64,000 nucleotides of DNA from Parasedimentitalea denitrificans (GCF_011813015.1 NZ_QHLQ01000009.1:1-64000), one strand, 5' to 3'. Counted from the stretch's first letter, positions 1 to 8,140 are shown. Notes: a model not told the origin generated them from the sequence alone. Numbers and translations: made by a program.

Positions 1-111
1 CCATGCCATCTCTGCATCAAACCAGATCGACAGCGAACCGCGCTGTTTTAGGGCTAGGTTGTAGTCTGACCAGTTCCTGGTCTTGTAAGTCGTCGGTATC
101 CACCTGCTCAT
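1..111 (-). CDS. IS5-family transposase, N-terminal fragment
   Basis: An ATG at 109-111 (minus strand) opens a frame of 37 codons that runs off the window. The peptide has the typical IS903-group N-terminus: NWSDYNLALKQRGSLSIW at residues 13-30, then FDAEMAW. The family (DDE transposase, cut-and-paste transposition) has this N-W-x-x-Y-N-x-A-L-x-x-R-G-S-L signature before the catalytic core, which is not visible here. It is partial at its 3' end, so intactness cannot be judged. It sits inside the IS terminus described above. Confidence 0.85.
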   Translation of the reverse strand, partial: MSRWIPTTYKTRNWSDYNLALKQRGSLSIWFDAEMAW

Positions 112-175
112 GAACCCCAACTATCACGCTGGATTCATACAGTGAATCCCATCAACCGATTTGTGCAACAAAGCC
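1..175 (-). mobile_element. End of an IS5-family (IS903-group) insertion sequence, cut by the window edge
   Basis: The outer end lies near base 175. Read on the minus strand the element starts GGCTTTGTTGCACAAATC (bases 158-175), which closely resembles the terminal inverted repeat of IS903 as I remember it. A short perfect palindrome (GGATTCA/TGAATCC, about 131-149) lies between the terminus and the transposase start. Only the transposase N-terminus is present; the rest is left of the window. IS903-type elements usually make a 9-bp target duplication, so bases 176-184 should recur beyond the far end. Family assignment is from memory. Confidence 0.8.
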
Positions 176-563
176 GTTTCACTATATTAACTCATAAAAA
201 TACCGTTTGACGAAATGTAGCCCAGAACTCCTAATAAGCCCACAAGAGCACCAATCGAGCTTCTGCTGCGCAAAGCACCAAGCTCGGCATTGGGCCGCTC
301 TGGCGACTTTGCATAGCAAACTTTCATTGCTCCAAAGGATTGGGGAGGTGCCAACTGTCCCTCCTTACTCGCAGATCTTCGTCGGTCTGCGGGTGATTGA
401 ATGGTGATTTGATTGCGGCTGATGGGGCTGTGATCACATCGCACCCAATATCGAAACTGTGATCTGACCTCAAAACCCCAAATCCGGGAACAGAAATAAC
501 CCATCGCAACACTATCATTCCCCGCGGTATAGCGTATGGGACGTGGGGCCTTTAGGAGAATGA
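176..563. other. Non-coding stretch with remnant
   Basis: No intact gene is seen between the IS end and the 174-aa gene. The stretch holds the transaldolase remnant (372-485). A 144-codon antisense frame across it merely reads through the decayed sequence and has no family signature. Confidence 0.6.
372..485 (-). pseudogene. Decayed 3' fragment of a transaldolase gene
   Basis: On the minus strand, bases 446-372 read GCDVITAPSAAIKSPFNHPQ followed by TDEDL. The intact neighbour at 1177-1830 reads [20 protein letters not shown] then TDKGL, giving 16 identities in 25 residues. Just upstream, one base is missing relative to the intact gene, and in the shifted frame a GFE motif (about 467-480) matches the GFE before the ASIR motif. 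About 30 bases between them seem deleted. It is therefore a frameshifted, internally deleted remnant of the last quarter of a tal gene, in the same orientation as the intact copy. Confidence 0.8.
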
Positions 564-1088
564 ATGATGAGTGCCTCACAGAGTATACTTGAATTGGTTG
601 CGGCGGCGCAGGCCACGGCAAAGACGTCTGAAGATTGCATTTCAGAAATCACGAAGCTAATGGGTGGGCAGGCTGGCTCTGACGCTCAAGTTGAAGAGCT
701 TCGCGCTGCGACGGTGGCACTGGAACTGGCCGCAATTGATATCTTCTCCCTTTTCGAAGCCCGGATGCAGCACCATTTCAGGCGCGGCCCGTTCTCGCGC
801 AAATTAAAGGCATTGCTGGTAGAGGCCGGCCAGGCTGATCTCGCCGATCGGGTCCACCAATCATATCTTGCGATCAATGTGTTGAAGCATGGAACCGGCG
901 CGAGTTATCGGGAGATGCTCCAGCTTCCAAAGCCGCTTTTTGTTGTGAAACCATCCAAAGTTATCGCCGACGATGACACGCAGGCACCATCAGCACTGGT
1001 TGATGTTACTGCGCCGGGCTTTTTTGATGGGCTGACGACGACGATTCTTGACGCGTATCACTTCCTTGAAAACAGACAGATTTCTTAG
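564..1088 (+). CDS. Orphan helical protein, possibly HEPN-like
   Basis: A 174-aa protein with an AGGAG ribosome site at 554-558. The spacing fits either ATG 564 or, slightly better, ATG 567. It has no signal peptide or membrane segment. It looks almost entirely helical, with a Glu/Ala-rich N-terminal half, then FEARMQHHF (about 73-81) and NVLKHGTG (about 106-113), and a helix near the C-terminus. The Asn-x-x-Lys-His-Gly motif and overall plan remind me of HEPN-type or HEPN-like uncharacterised proteins, but this is weak inference. It lies alone between an intact transaldolase and a displaced transaldolase fragment, so it may be imported cargo. Confidence 0.75.
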   Translation: MMSASQSILELVAAAQATAKTSEDCISEITKLMGGQAGSDAQVEELRAATVALELAAIDIFSLFEARMQHHFRRGPFSRKLKALLVEAGQADLADRVHQSYLAINVLKHGTGASYREMLQLPKPLFVVKPSKVIADDDTQAPSALVDVTAPGFFDGLTTTILDAYHFLENRQIS

Positions 1089-1123
1089 CTTTTAACCAGC
1101 GCACAATAGCCCTGTTTTCCAAT

Positions 1124-1153
1124 AAAAAAGGGAGGCGCTGTTTAGCACCTCCC
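1124..1153 (-). terminator. Rho-independent terminator of the transaldolase gene
   Basis: On the minus strand a 10-base stem (GGGAGGTGCT/AGCGCCTCCC, one mismatch, 4-base loop) is followed by six T residues, 24 bases after the transaldolase stop codon. Confidence 0.85.
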
Positions 1154-1176
1154 TGCATCGTAATTCACGCTAAAGC

Positions 1177-1830
1177 TTACAGAATCTTGATGTCAGCCGC
1201 CTTGATATCAGCCAAAAACTGCGCCAAGCCTTTGTCGGTCAGCGGGTGGTTGATCAGCGATTTGATCACGCCGGGAGGGGCCGTGATCACGTCAGCACCC
1301 AGACGGGCAGAATCCAGCACGTGGTTCACAGTTCGGATCGAGGCGGCCAGGATTTCTGTCTCAAACCCAAAGTTGTCATAGATGGTGCGGATGTCTTCGA
1401 TCAGCTCCATGCCGTCCAGGTTGATGTCATCCAGACGACCGATGAACGGCGAGATGAAGGTGGCGCCAGCTTTGGCTGCCAGCAGCGCCTGGTTGGCCGA
1501 GAAGCACAGGGTGACGTTGACCATGTGACCGTCGTCGGTCAGGGTTTTACAGGCTTTCAGGCCATCCCATGTCAGTGGCACCTTCACAGCGATGTTTTCA
1601 GCGATCTCTACCAGTTTGCGGCCTTCGGCGATCATGGTCTCGGCGTCTACGGCAGTCACCTCAGCCGATACAGGACCGTCGACCAGATCACAGATTTCCT
1701 TGGTGACTTCGATGATGTCACGGCCGGATTTCTTGATCAGCGAGGGGTTGGTGGTCACACCGTCAACCATGCCCAGATCGTTCAGCTCGGCAATGGCATC
1801 GATTTCGGCGGTATCTACGAAAAACTTCAT
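1177..1830 (-). CDS. tal: Transaldolase (small TalC/FSA-type subfamily)
   Basis: A 217-aa cytosolic enzyme of the pentose phosphate pathway. It moves a dihydroxyacetone unit between sugar phosphates, or in some relatives acts as fructose-6-phosphate aldolase. The short length and the motifs place it in the TalC/FSA group: TNPSL at 27-31, Schiff-base Lys83 in AVKVPLT, SPFIGR at 127-132, and a C-terminal NHPLTD. A purine-rich AAAGGA precedes the ATG. It is probably a single-gene transcript: its own terminator follows and priA is divergent. A decayed copy of its 3' end lies at 372-485. Transaldolase versus F6P aldolase specificity cannot be decided by eye. Confidence 0.93.
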   Translation of the reverse strand: MKFFVDTAEIDAIAELNDLGMVDGVTTNPSLIKKSGRDIIEVTKEICDLVDGPVSAEVTAVDAETMIAEGRKLVEIAENIAVKVPLTWDGLKACKTLTDDGHMVNVTLCFSANQALLAAKAGATFISPFIGRLDDINLDGMELIEDIRTIYDNFGFETEILAASIRTVNHVLDSARLGADVITAPPGVIKSLINHPLTDKGLAQFLADIKAADIKIL

Positions 1831-1924
1831 TTGAAGGATCCTTTGGATGGGTTGGCCTTTGTTTGCGCTAGCCTTTAACGCAATAGCGAGGCATTAAAAA
1901 CCCCTGAGGATGAAAGGCAGTGGC

Positions 1925-4120
1925 GTGAGTGAACAGGAGTTTTTCCACGAAGGCGAGCGGGTCGGGGTTTTGACCGCGCAACCGCTTGATCGGGTTCTGG
2001 ATTACCGCGCCCCCGAGGGTGGTTGTTTTCTTGGTGCCTATGTCGAGGTGCCGCTGGGCCCGCGCAAGGTTCTGGGCGTTGTCTGGGGGCCGGGGCAGGG
2101 TGACTTTGATTCGGCCAAGCTGCGCGCGGTGAACCGGGTATTGGATGTCGCGCCGATGCGGCAAGAGATGCGCCAGTTCCTAAGCCGGGCGGCGGATTAC
2201 ACCCTGACACCGATGTCGATGATGCTACGTCTGGCCACCCGCGCGCCGGGATTGTCTGATCCGGTGTCGATGCGCAAGGTGCTGCGACGTGGCACTGGCG
2301 AACCAGACCGCATGACCGATGCCCGCACCCGCGTTCTGTCTGCGATCGAGGAATACGGCGGGCTGGCCTTTACGCCCAAAGAATTGTCGGACCTTGCCGG
2401 GGTGACGCCCTCGGTTGTCAAGGGGCTAGTGAAACAGGGCGCCCTGCGCGAGGAAGAAGCGCCGCGTGATCTGCCCTATCCGCATCTGGACCCGGAACTG
2501 CCGGGTAAGACCCTGACGGATGATCAGGCTGCTGCGGCGACTGCCTTGGACGAGGCTGTGCAAAGCGGAGCCTATGGAACTACCCTGCTAAAAGGGGTTA
2601 CCGGGTCGGGCAAGACAGAGGTTTACCTAGAGGCGGTAGCCGCCTGCCTGCGCGCCGGGCGGCAGGCGCTGGTACTACTGCCTGAAATTGCGCTGACGGC
2701 GGAGTTCTTGAAACGGGTTGAGGTACGATTTGGCGCCACTCCAGCCGAATGGCATTCGGGTGTGACCATGACCGAACGTCGCCGGGTTTGGCGGATGGTG
2801 GGGCAGGGCAATGCGCAACTGGTGATCGGCGCGCGCTCATCCTTGTTTCTGCCGTTTCAGAACCTTGGCCTGATCATCGTCGATGAAGAACACGATACCT
2901 CGTACAAACAGGAAGAGGGCGTGCTGTACAATGCCCGCGACATGACAGTGCTGCGCGCCGCTATGTGTTCGGCGCAGGTGGTGCTGGCCTCGGCCACGCC
3001 AAGTTTGGAAAGCTGGACCAATGCTGAGGCAGGCAAATACAAACGTCTGGACCTGACGGCGCGCTTTGGTGCTGCTGTGCTGCCTGAGATGAAGGCGATT
3101 GACATGCGGGTCGAGAAACTGCCTGCCTCGACCTGGATATCACCCACTCTGCGCCGCGCCATGGAAAAACGGATCGAGAATGGCGAGCAATCACTGTTGT
3201 TCCTAAACCGACGCGGCTTTGCTCCGGTGACGATCTGCCGGGCCTGCGGTGAGCAGGTGGCCTGTGATCACTGTGATGCGCGCATGGTAGAACACCGCTT
3301 CCAGAACCGGCTAATGTGCCACCAGTGTGGCGAAACCAAACCACTGCCGACGGTTTGTCCGTCCTGTGAGGTTGAGGGCAAGATGGCGCCGGTTGGCCCC
3401 GGTATTGAACGTCTGGGAGAGGAAGCCGCGACTCTGTTCCCCGATGCGCGCATTGCGGTGCTCAGTTCGGATCTGTTCGGATCCGCCCGCGCTCTGAAAG
3501 AGCGGATTGAGCAGATCGCGGCGGGCGAGGCCGACATCATTCTGGGCACCCAACTGGTGGCCAAGGGGCACAACTTTCCACTGTTGACTCTGGTCGGCGT
3601 GATCGATGCCGATCTGGGCCTGCAAGGGTCTGACCTACGTGCGGCAGAACGCACGTTCCAGCTGATGCGACAGGTAGCCGGTCGCGCTGGGCGGGCCGAG
3701 AAGCCGGGCGAGGCGCTGTTGCAGAGTTTCCAGCCGGAACACCCGGTTATTCGCGCCATTCTGTCAGGGGACGAGGAAGGGTTCTGGAAGGCCGAAGCGG
3801 CTGAACGGCAAGCTGCCGGTGTGCCGCCCTATGGACGTATGGCGGGGATAATCTTGTCCGGGCCAGACCTGCCGGCGGTGTTTGATTTGGGCAACGCCTT
3901 GGCCCGCAATGATGGTCCGCTCCGTGCGATTGGGGCGCAGGTCTATGGCCCAGCCCCAGCGCCGATTGCGCGGATCCGCGGCCGCCACCGTGTGCGCCTG
4001 CTGGTCAAGGCAGCCAAGGGTGTTCCCTTGCAAGATGCCATCGCCCGTTGGATCGCGCCCTGTCGATTGAAGGGTGATCTAAGATTGAATGTGGATATCG
4101 ACCCGCAGAACTTTTTCTAA
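1925..4120 (+). CDS. priA: Primosomal replication-restart helicase PriA
   Basis: A superfamily 2 3'-to-5' DNA helicase that reloads the replisome at stalled forks. The N-terminal DNA-binding part is followed by GVTGSGKT (Walker A, about residue 225), VDEEHD (Walker B, about 320) and an eight-cysteine zinc region (about 438-485, with CRACG, CDHC, CHQCG and CPSC pairs) inside the helicase core. The C-terminal domain is complete. I prefer the GTG at 1925, because AAAGG lies 8 bases upstream. The in-frame ATG at 1910 has GAGG touching it and would add five residues. Length (731 aa) is normal. Confidence 0.95.
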   Translation: MSEQEFFHEGERVGVLTAQPLDRVLDYRAPEGGCFLGAYVEVPLGPRKVLGVVWGPGQGDFDSAKLRAVNRVLDVAPMRQEMRQFLSRAADYTLTPMSMMLRLATRAPGLSDPVSMRKVLRRGTGEPDRMTDARTRVLSAIEEYGGLAFTPKELSDLAGVTPSVVKGLVKQGALREEEAPRDLPYPHLDPELPGKTLTDDQAAAATALDEAVQSGAYGTTLLKGVTGSGKTEVYLEAVAACLRAGRQALVLLPEIALTAEFLKRVEVRFGATPAEWHSGVTMTERRRVWRMVGQGNAQLVIGARSSLFLPFQNLGLIIVDEEHDTSYKQEEGVLYNARDMTVLRAAMCSAQVVLASATPSLESWTNAEAGKYKRLDLTARFGAAVLPEMKAIDMRVEKLPASTWISPTLRRAMEKRIENGEQSLLFLNRRGFAPVTICRACGEQVACDHCDARMVEHRFQNRLMCHQCGETKPLPTVCPSCEVEGKMAPVGPGIERLGEEAATLFPDARIAVLSSDLFGSARALKERIEQIAAGEADIILGTQLVAKGHNFPLLTLVGVIDADLGLQGSDLRAAERTFQLMRQVAGRAGRAEKPGEALLQSFQPEHPVIRAILSGDEEGFWKAEAAERQAAGVPPYGRMAGIILSGPDLPAVFDLGNALARNDGPLRAIGAQVYGPAPAPIARIRGRHRVRLLVKAAKGVPLQDAIARWIAPCRLKGDLRLNVDIDPQNFF

Positions 4121-4146
4121 CGAGTTTTCTTGTGACCGTTGGAATT

Positions 4147-4220
4147 TGAGTATTTCTAGCAAAAAGAAGCAAAGGTGGATGAGATGCTGCCAATGTTTCT
4201 TTTTGCCGAAAATACTCATA
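4147..4220. repeat. Inverted pair of 3'-end elements after priA
   Basis: Bases 4147-4170 and the reverse complement of 4195-4220 agree at about 20 of 24 positions (TGAGTATTT, four variable bases, CAAAAAGAA). They are separated by about 25 bases. The pair could fold as a stem of about 22 bp with few mismatches and end transcripts from both directions. Single copies of the same element occur after ftsH and folD. Confidence 0.75.
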
Positions 4221-4434
4221 TGTGCGGCCTAACAAGGTCGACCAACGTATCAATCAGAGCGTTGCGCAGGCAGCGCGCGGTCAGTTTATTTGAGGTTTCC
4301 ACTTTCGTGTAAGAATGCCGGTCAATCGCGATTACTGCTGGGACTGACACCCCCGGCACTTGGAACAGGGTCCCGATACGATAGGGGCGCGCAGAGACAA
4401 CGTTTAGCACGCGGGGTTTGATCCCCGTCCGCAT
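4216..4434 (-). CDS. Doubtful short ORF
   Basis: A 72-codon frame with codon choice not unlike genuine genes here, but no recognisable domain and no good ribosome site. A second overlapping frame starts upstream at an ATG near 4455, so this could be a frameshifted gene remnant. I cannot assign a function and consider it as likely to be spurious or a fossil as to be real. Confidence 0.25.
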   Translation of the reverse strand: MRTGIKPRVLNVVSARPYRIGTLFQVPGVSVPAVIAIDRHSYTKVETSNKLTARCLRNALIDTLVDLVRPHI

Positions 4435-4633
4435 CCGCTTTGGCGGTACCGCCTCTCATTACTCATATTGGTTCTTGTAACCGACAGACATCACCAACTG
4501 CACGATCACAACCCAGCAAGGCAGCGTCTTGGTGGTGCATCTGTAAGCGCGGCGACTCTGCGTAGATGCAGGGCTGATGTGCATGGGCGTCTTTGCTCTA
4601 CCCACCTGAGTGTTTCAGGCGTATGAGCGGGGT

Positions 4634-5869
4634 ATGTTCAAACAATTCCCTCTCTCCGCCTCATCTGATCTGCCGCTTTGGCGCCGTCCGGTGACCTTGT
4701 TGTTCCTGATGTCAGCTGCCATGCCGATCGCGTTTTTCTCGTGGTACGCCTTGCTGAATAACTTTGTCATCGAGGTGGCCGGGTTTGATGGCTCGGACAT
4801 CGGGTTGCTGCATACCGTGCGTGAAATCCCCGGATTTATGGCGATTGGCGTGATCGCCATCATCCTGTTTGTCCGTGAACAAGTGCTGGGTATGGTGTCA
4901 CTGGTGCTGCTGGGTGTTGCGACAGCCTTTACGGCCTGGTTTCCCAGCCTGAATGGCATTTTGATGCTGACCTTTCTCAGTTCACTTGGGTTTCACTACT
5001 ACGAGACGGTGAACCAGTCGCTGCAGTTGCAATGGCTGCCGAAAGACAAGGCACCGCAGGTGCTGGGTTGGTTGTTGGGCATGGGATCGGCTACTACGTT
5101 GCTGGTCTTTGTGTTGATCATGTTGATGTGGGAGACCCTGAATCTCAGCTACAATATTGTGTTCATGGTGGGCGGGTTCACCACTGTCGGATTGGCGTTG
5201 TTTGCTCTGCTTGCCTATCCGCAGTTTGAATCCCCGCATCCGCAAAACAAGACCATGGTGCTGCGCAAACGGTATTGGCTGTACTATGCGCTGCAGTTCA
5301 TGGCTGGCGCGCGGCGGCAGATTTTCATGGTCTTTGCGGGTTTCATGATGGTCGAACGGTTTGGCTTTGACGTGCACGAGCTGACAGGGCTGTATCTGGT
5401 CAACCTGGTGGTCAAAATGCTGGTCGCGCCATTCCTGGGCAAAGCAGTGGGCCACTTTGGTGAACGTCGCACCCTGATCTGGGAATATGTCGGCCTGACA
5501 CTGGTGTTTATGGCTTATGGTGGCATCTACTGGTTTGGGTGGGGGGTGCTGTTTGCCTCGGTTCTATACGTGGTGGATAATATTCTGTTTGGTCTGGCTC
5601 TGGCGTTGAAAACCTATTTCCAAAAGATCGCGGACCCGGCTGATATCGCGCCAACAGCGGCGGTTGCCTTTACCATCAACCACATCGCAGCGGTATTCCT
5701 GCCAGTGTTGCTGGGGCTGTTGTGGCTGGTGTCGCCTGCTGCGGTGTTTGGTCTGGCCTCGCTGATGGCGCTGACTTCCCTGGGCTTGTCACTGCTGATC
5801 CCGCGCCATCCTGAGCCGGGGAATGAGACAGTGTTCAGCAAATACCGGATGCCTGCTCCGGCGGAGTAA
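4634..5869 (+). CDS. MFS transporter
   Basis: A protein of about 411 aa with around twelve hydrophobic segments, beginning with one at about residues 19-38. There is a hydrophilic mid-loop (about 200-215, FESPHPQNK). This is the major facilitator plan of an inner-membrane secondary transporter. I chose the ATG at 4634 over the GTG at 4610 because it has a purine-rich GAGCGGGG just upstream and gives a normal short cytosolic N-terminus. The substrate is unknown. It is followed by a terminator, so it is probably expressed alone. Confidence 0.85.
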   Translation: MFKQFPLSASSDLPLWRRPVTLLFLMSAAMPIAFFSWYALLNNFVIEVAGFDGSDIGLLHTVREIPGFMAIGVIAIILFVREQVLGMVSLVLLGVATAFTAWFPSLNGILMLTFLSSLGFHYYETVNQSLQLQWLPKDKAPQVLGWLLGMGSATTLLVFVLIMLMWETLNLSYNIVFMVGGFTTVGLALFALLAYPQFESPHPQNKTMVLRKRYWLYYALQFMAGARRQIFMVFAGFMMVERFGFDVHELTGLYLVNLVVKMLVAPFLGKAVGHFGERRTLIWEYVGLTLVFMAYGGIYWFGWGVLFASVLYVVDNILFGLALALKTYFQKIADPADIAPTAAVAFTINHIAAVFLPVLLGLLWLVSPAAVFGLASLMALTSLGLSLLIPRHPEPGNETVFSKYRMPAPAE

Positions 5870-5877
5870 GGAAATCA

Positions 5878-5907
5878 GAGAGGGCTGCGTATGCGGCCCT
5901 TTCTCTT
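5878..5907 (+). terminator. Terminator after the MFS gene
   Basis: A GC-rich stem (GGGCTGC/GCGGCCC with a short GTAT-type loop) followed by TTTCTCTT, directly after the transporter stop codon. Confidence 0.65.
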
Positions 5908-5960
5908 GACCTATCGGCCCAGCCAGCCTAGGCGCATCTGATCAGTTTCAGGAGATCGTG

Positions 5961-6827
5961 ATGCCCACCTTTACCGCCCTTACCACCCTATCCGGAAAAG
6001 CTGCCGCCGAGGCGCTGGGCGAAGCCATGGAAAACCTGGTGCCGGAACCCACTGGTGTTGGCATTCTGGACCTCGAGGACGACTCGGGTCTGTGGGAGGT
6101 TGGTGGCTATTTCACCGAGGCCCCGGACGAGGCTGGATTGGCGCTACTGGCAGCGATGCATGGGTCAAAACCATTTGCCGTGTCTGAACTGCCTGATACC
6201 GATTGGGTGGCGCATGTCCGGCGCGAATTGGCCCCGGTCGAGGCGGGACGGTTCTTTGTCTACGGCAGTCACGACGCTGACAAACTCCCTGCGGATAAAA
6301 TCCCGTTGCTGATCGAGGCGGCAATGGCCTTTGGCACTGGCCACCACGGCACCACTTTGGGCTGCCTGAAGGCGCTTGATCATCTGATCGGTGAAGGCTT
6401 CGAAGCAGGCAAAGTCGCTGACATCGGTTGTGGTACGGCCGTACTGGCCATGGCGGCTGCACGCGTCTGGGATGGTACCATTCTGGCCAGTGACATCGAC
6501 CAGGTGGCGGTGGACGTGGCCGAGGCCAATCTGGCCGCCAATGGTATGGCTGGCCGGGTTGGTTGTGTCGAAGCTGCAGGCTTTGATCATGACGATCTGC
6601 AAGCCACGGCGCCTTATGATCTGATTTTCGCCAATATCCTGAAAGGCCCACTGGTGGCGCTGGCGCCTGAGATGGCCGAGAATCTGCGTCCTGGTGGTTA
6701 TGCTATTTTGTCGGGCATTCTAAACGAACAAGCCGAAAATGTGGCAGAAGTTTATGCACGAAATGGCATCAATCAAGTGCGTCGGGATGAGATTGGTGAC
6801 TGGACCACTCTGTTGCTCCAGAAATAG
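5961..6827 (+). CDS. prmA: Ribosomal protein L11 methyltransferase
   Basis: A 288-aa SAM-dependent methyltransferase that trimethylates ribosomal protein L11. The N-terminal substrate-recognition domain is followed by FGTGHHGTT (about 124-132, typical of PrmA). Next come the SAM-binding VADIGCGTAVLA (about 153-164) and the NPPF-like FANILKG (about 223-229). The ATG at 5961 is preferred to the GTG at 5958, because GGAG at 5951-5954 is ideally spaced from it. It stands alone between two plus-strand genes. Confidence 0.94.
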   Translation: MPTFTALTTLSGKAAAEALGEAMENLVPEPTGVGILDLEDDSGLWEVGGYFTEAPDEAGLALLAAMHGSKPFAVSELPDTDWVAHVRRELAPVEAGRFFVYGSHDADKLPADKIPLLIEAAMAFGTGHHGTTLGCLKALDHLIGEGFEAGKVADIGCGTAVLAMAAARVWDGTILASDIDQVAVDVAEANLAANGMAGRVGCVEAAGFDHDDLQATAPYDLIFANILKGPLVALAPEMAENLRPGGYAILSGILNEQAENVAEVYARNGINQVRRDEIGDWTTLLLQK

Positions 6828-6935
6828 GGTGGAATATGGCGGGCTTTTGACACAATTTGAGGGTCCGCCTTAGATTTGCCACATTTCTGACGCAAGCTGC
6901 CTTATCCGCTGGTGGGGGCCAGTTCGGGGTCTGTC

Positions 6936-7283
6936 ATGAGTGAAGAACACCAACAGTTTTTGTCACGTGTAAGTCGGCTTGAGAACAAGCACGAGGCTAT
7001 GCACAATGGGTATTCGGCCCGGATACGGTCCGATGGTTTGATTGTTGTCGGACCTAAGCGAAAGATTGAATCGCGTATTTCTCCGCGATCGGTTGTTCTG
7101 TTCCTTGCAGCGTTCATTCTATTCAAGGGGTTCCTGATCGCTTCAATTGGGTTGGACGGCTATCAGGGCAGGCTGTCAAAGCTACAGGCTGGATCTGTTT
7201 TTGAGCAGGGTGGAGCGTGGATCATGTTTGTTGATCCGTTGTCACTGTGGACAGCTACTCAAATCGGTCCCATTCTTCGTTGA
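6936..7283 (+). CDS. Small membrane-anchored protein of unknown function
   Basis: A 115-aa protein (start ATG 6936; an in-frame GTG at 6912 would add eight residues). The N-terminal 20 residues are charged and may form a short helix (HQQFLSRVSRLENKHE). A basic segment with GPKRKIESRISPRS follows, then one strong transmembrane helix (about 52-72) and a short periplasmic tail. I recognise no family, though the plan is common among conserved roseobacter hypotheticals. It converges on the GNAT gene, with only six bases between stop codons. Confidence 0.75.
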   Translation: MSEEHQQFLSRVSRLENKHEAMHNGYSARIRSDGLIVVGPKRKIESRISPRSVVLFLAAFILFKGFLIASIGLDGYQGRLSKLQAGSVFEQGGAWIMFVDPLSLWTATQIGPILR

Positions 7284-7289
7284 CCAGCG

Positions 7290-7748
7290 CTACCCCGTCT
7301 GTGTGCTTGAGGGTACTACAGGTGGGGCCGTTAGCGCCCGAAGGTCCAGGTGGGCCTTAACATAGGCAATGTCGGATTTATAAAAGACATCATCTGATAC
7401 CACAAAACCCAGCTTTTCATAAAACCCGCAGGCGCTTTGCCGGGCGTCGCACCACAGCTGGTGCAGCCCGTCACGTTTCATGGCCTGCGCGCCATGCAGT
7501 ACCAATTTTGATCCGATCCCTGCTGTTCTGTAGTCCGGGGCGACAGCCAGTTTGCGCAGCCGGACCTTGGGCGCGGCTGGATAGAACGACCCGACACCAA
7601 TCAGTGTTTCTTTGACGAAGGCCCCGACATGCAAGGCTGCATCGTCACCCGGCACCATGACGTGTTCTATCGGTTTGTCAGGCCACAGCATGGCTTGGCG
7701 AAAGCCGAGTGTTTCATGGGCAGGCAATAAGCTGAAAGTGACGGACAT
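7290..7748 (-). CDS. GNAT-family N-acetyltransferase
   Basis: About 152 aa. The acetyl-CoA-binding motif A is clear: LRKLAVAPDYRTAGIGSKL (about 77-95) with the R-x-x-G-I-G loop. A C-terminal motif B with GFYEKLGF (about 122-129) follows. The family acetylates amines of small molecules or proteins; the substrate here is unknown. The ATG at 7748 has GGGAAG seven bases upstream, and the longer frame from 7790 lacks a site. It ends six bases from the convergent gene. Confidence 0.88.
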   Translation of the reverse strand: MSVTFSLLPAHETLGFRQAMLWPDKPIEHVMVPGDDAALHVGAFVKETLIGVGSFYPAAPKVRLRKLAVAPDYRTAGIGSKLVLHGAQAMKRDGLHQLWCDARQSACGFYEKLGFVVSDDVFYKSDIAYVKAHLDLRALTAPPVVPSSTQTG

Positions 7749-7842
7749 GCAGGACTTCCCAGAAAGATCTCTGCGGCAGCTATCATACACCTGACAGACC
7801 TGACAGTGCGACGGCTGGCCATGTTGGGGAAGACATGATCCG

Positions 7843-7881
7843 AAAACAAAAAACGCCGCAGCGCTGGTGGCGTGCGGCGTT
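7843..7881 (-). terminator. Terminator of the DUF1127 gene
   Basis: A nine-base perfect stem (AACGCCGCA/TGCGGCGTT) followed on the minus strand by a T-rich run (TTTTTTGTTTT). The plus-strand side also has a short T run, so it may work both ways. Confidence 0.8.
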
Positions 7882-7921
7882 TTGATGTCTGCCCCGAGGG
7901 AGGAGGCGAAGCAGATGGGTT

Positions 7922-8140
7922 TTATCGTAGTGTTCTGCCAGTGGCGATGACTTCGATGTCACCGCGGCACAGGCCGATATCTGTCAGCTCGCGGTCGCTG
8001 AGCGCAGACAGGGAGTTGCGTGTCACGCGTGCGTTGTTCCAGCGGGAAAACGAGGTCGCAATTGTAGAAGCAGTTGCGCCGATACGGCCGGTCAGGCCAG
8101 TTGCGCCATAGGTGGTGCTGGTGGTGTCGAAAGCAGCCAT
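7922..8140 (-). CDS. DUF1127 (YjiS-like) small protein
   Basis: A 72-aa protein. The C-terminal half carries the DUF1127 signature: FSRWNNARVTRNSLSALSDR (31-50), then ELTDIGLCRGDIEVIA, the usual W...R...L..L.D..L.DIG..R..I pattern. A longer Ser/Thr/Ala-rich N-terminal extension precedes it. DUF1127 proteins are small, often stress-induced and arginine-rich; the Rhodobacter member CcaF1 affects RNA turnover. AAAGGAAAA lies just upstream of the ATG, and a strong terminator follows, which suggests an abundant monocistronic transcript. Confidence 0.92.
   Translation of the reverse strand: MAAFDTTSTTYGATGLTGRIGATASTIATSFSRWNNARVTRNSLSALSDRELTDIGLCRGDIEVIATGRTLR

Larger units (their letters stand above)
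4121..4633. other. Intergenic stretch of about 510 bases
   Basis: It begins with two inverted copies of a 24-base element (4147-4170 and 4195-4220) that can form a long imperfect hairpin after priA. The middle holds a short minus-strand frame of unknown meaning (4216-4434). A GC-rich foldback near 4404-4420 resembles a tRNA T-arm but has no tRNA around it. No promoter was convincing. Confidence 0.6.

Noticed and set aside
187..621. A 144-codon minus-strand frame through the accessory patch
   Set aside because: It reads through the frameshifted transaldolase remnant and has no coherent protein signature.
4395..4430. A tRNA T-arm-like foldback (GGGG-TTTGATC-CCCG)
   Set aside because: No matching acceptor, D or anticodon arms lie around it on either strand.
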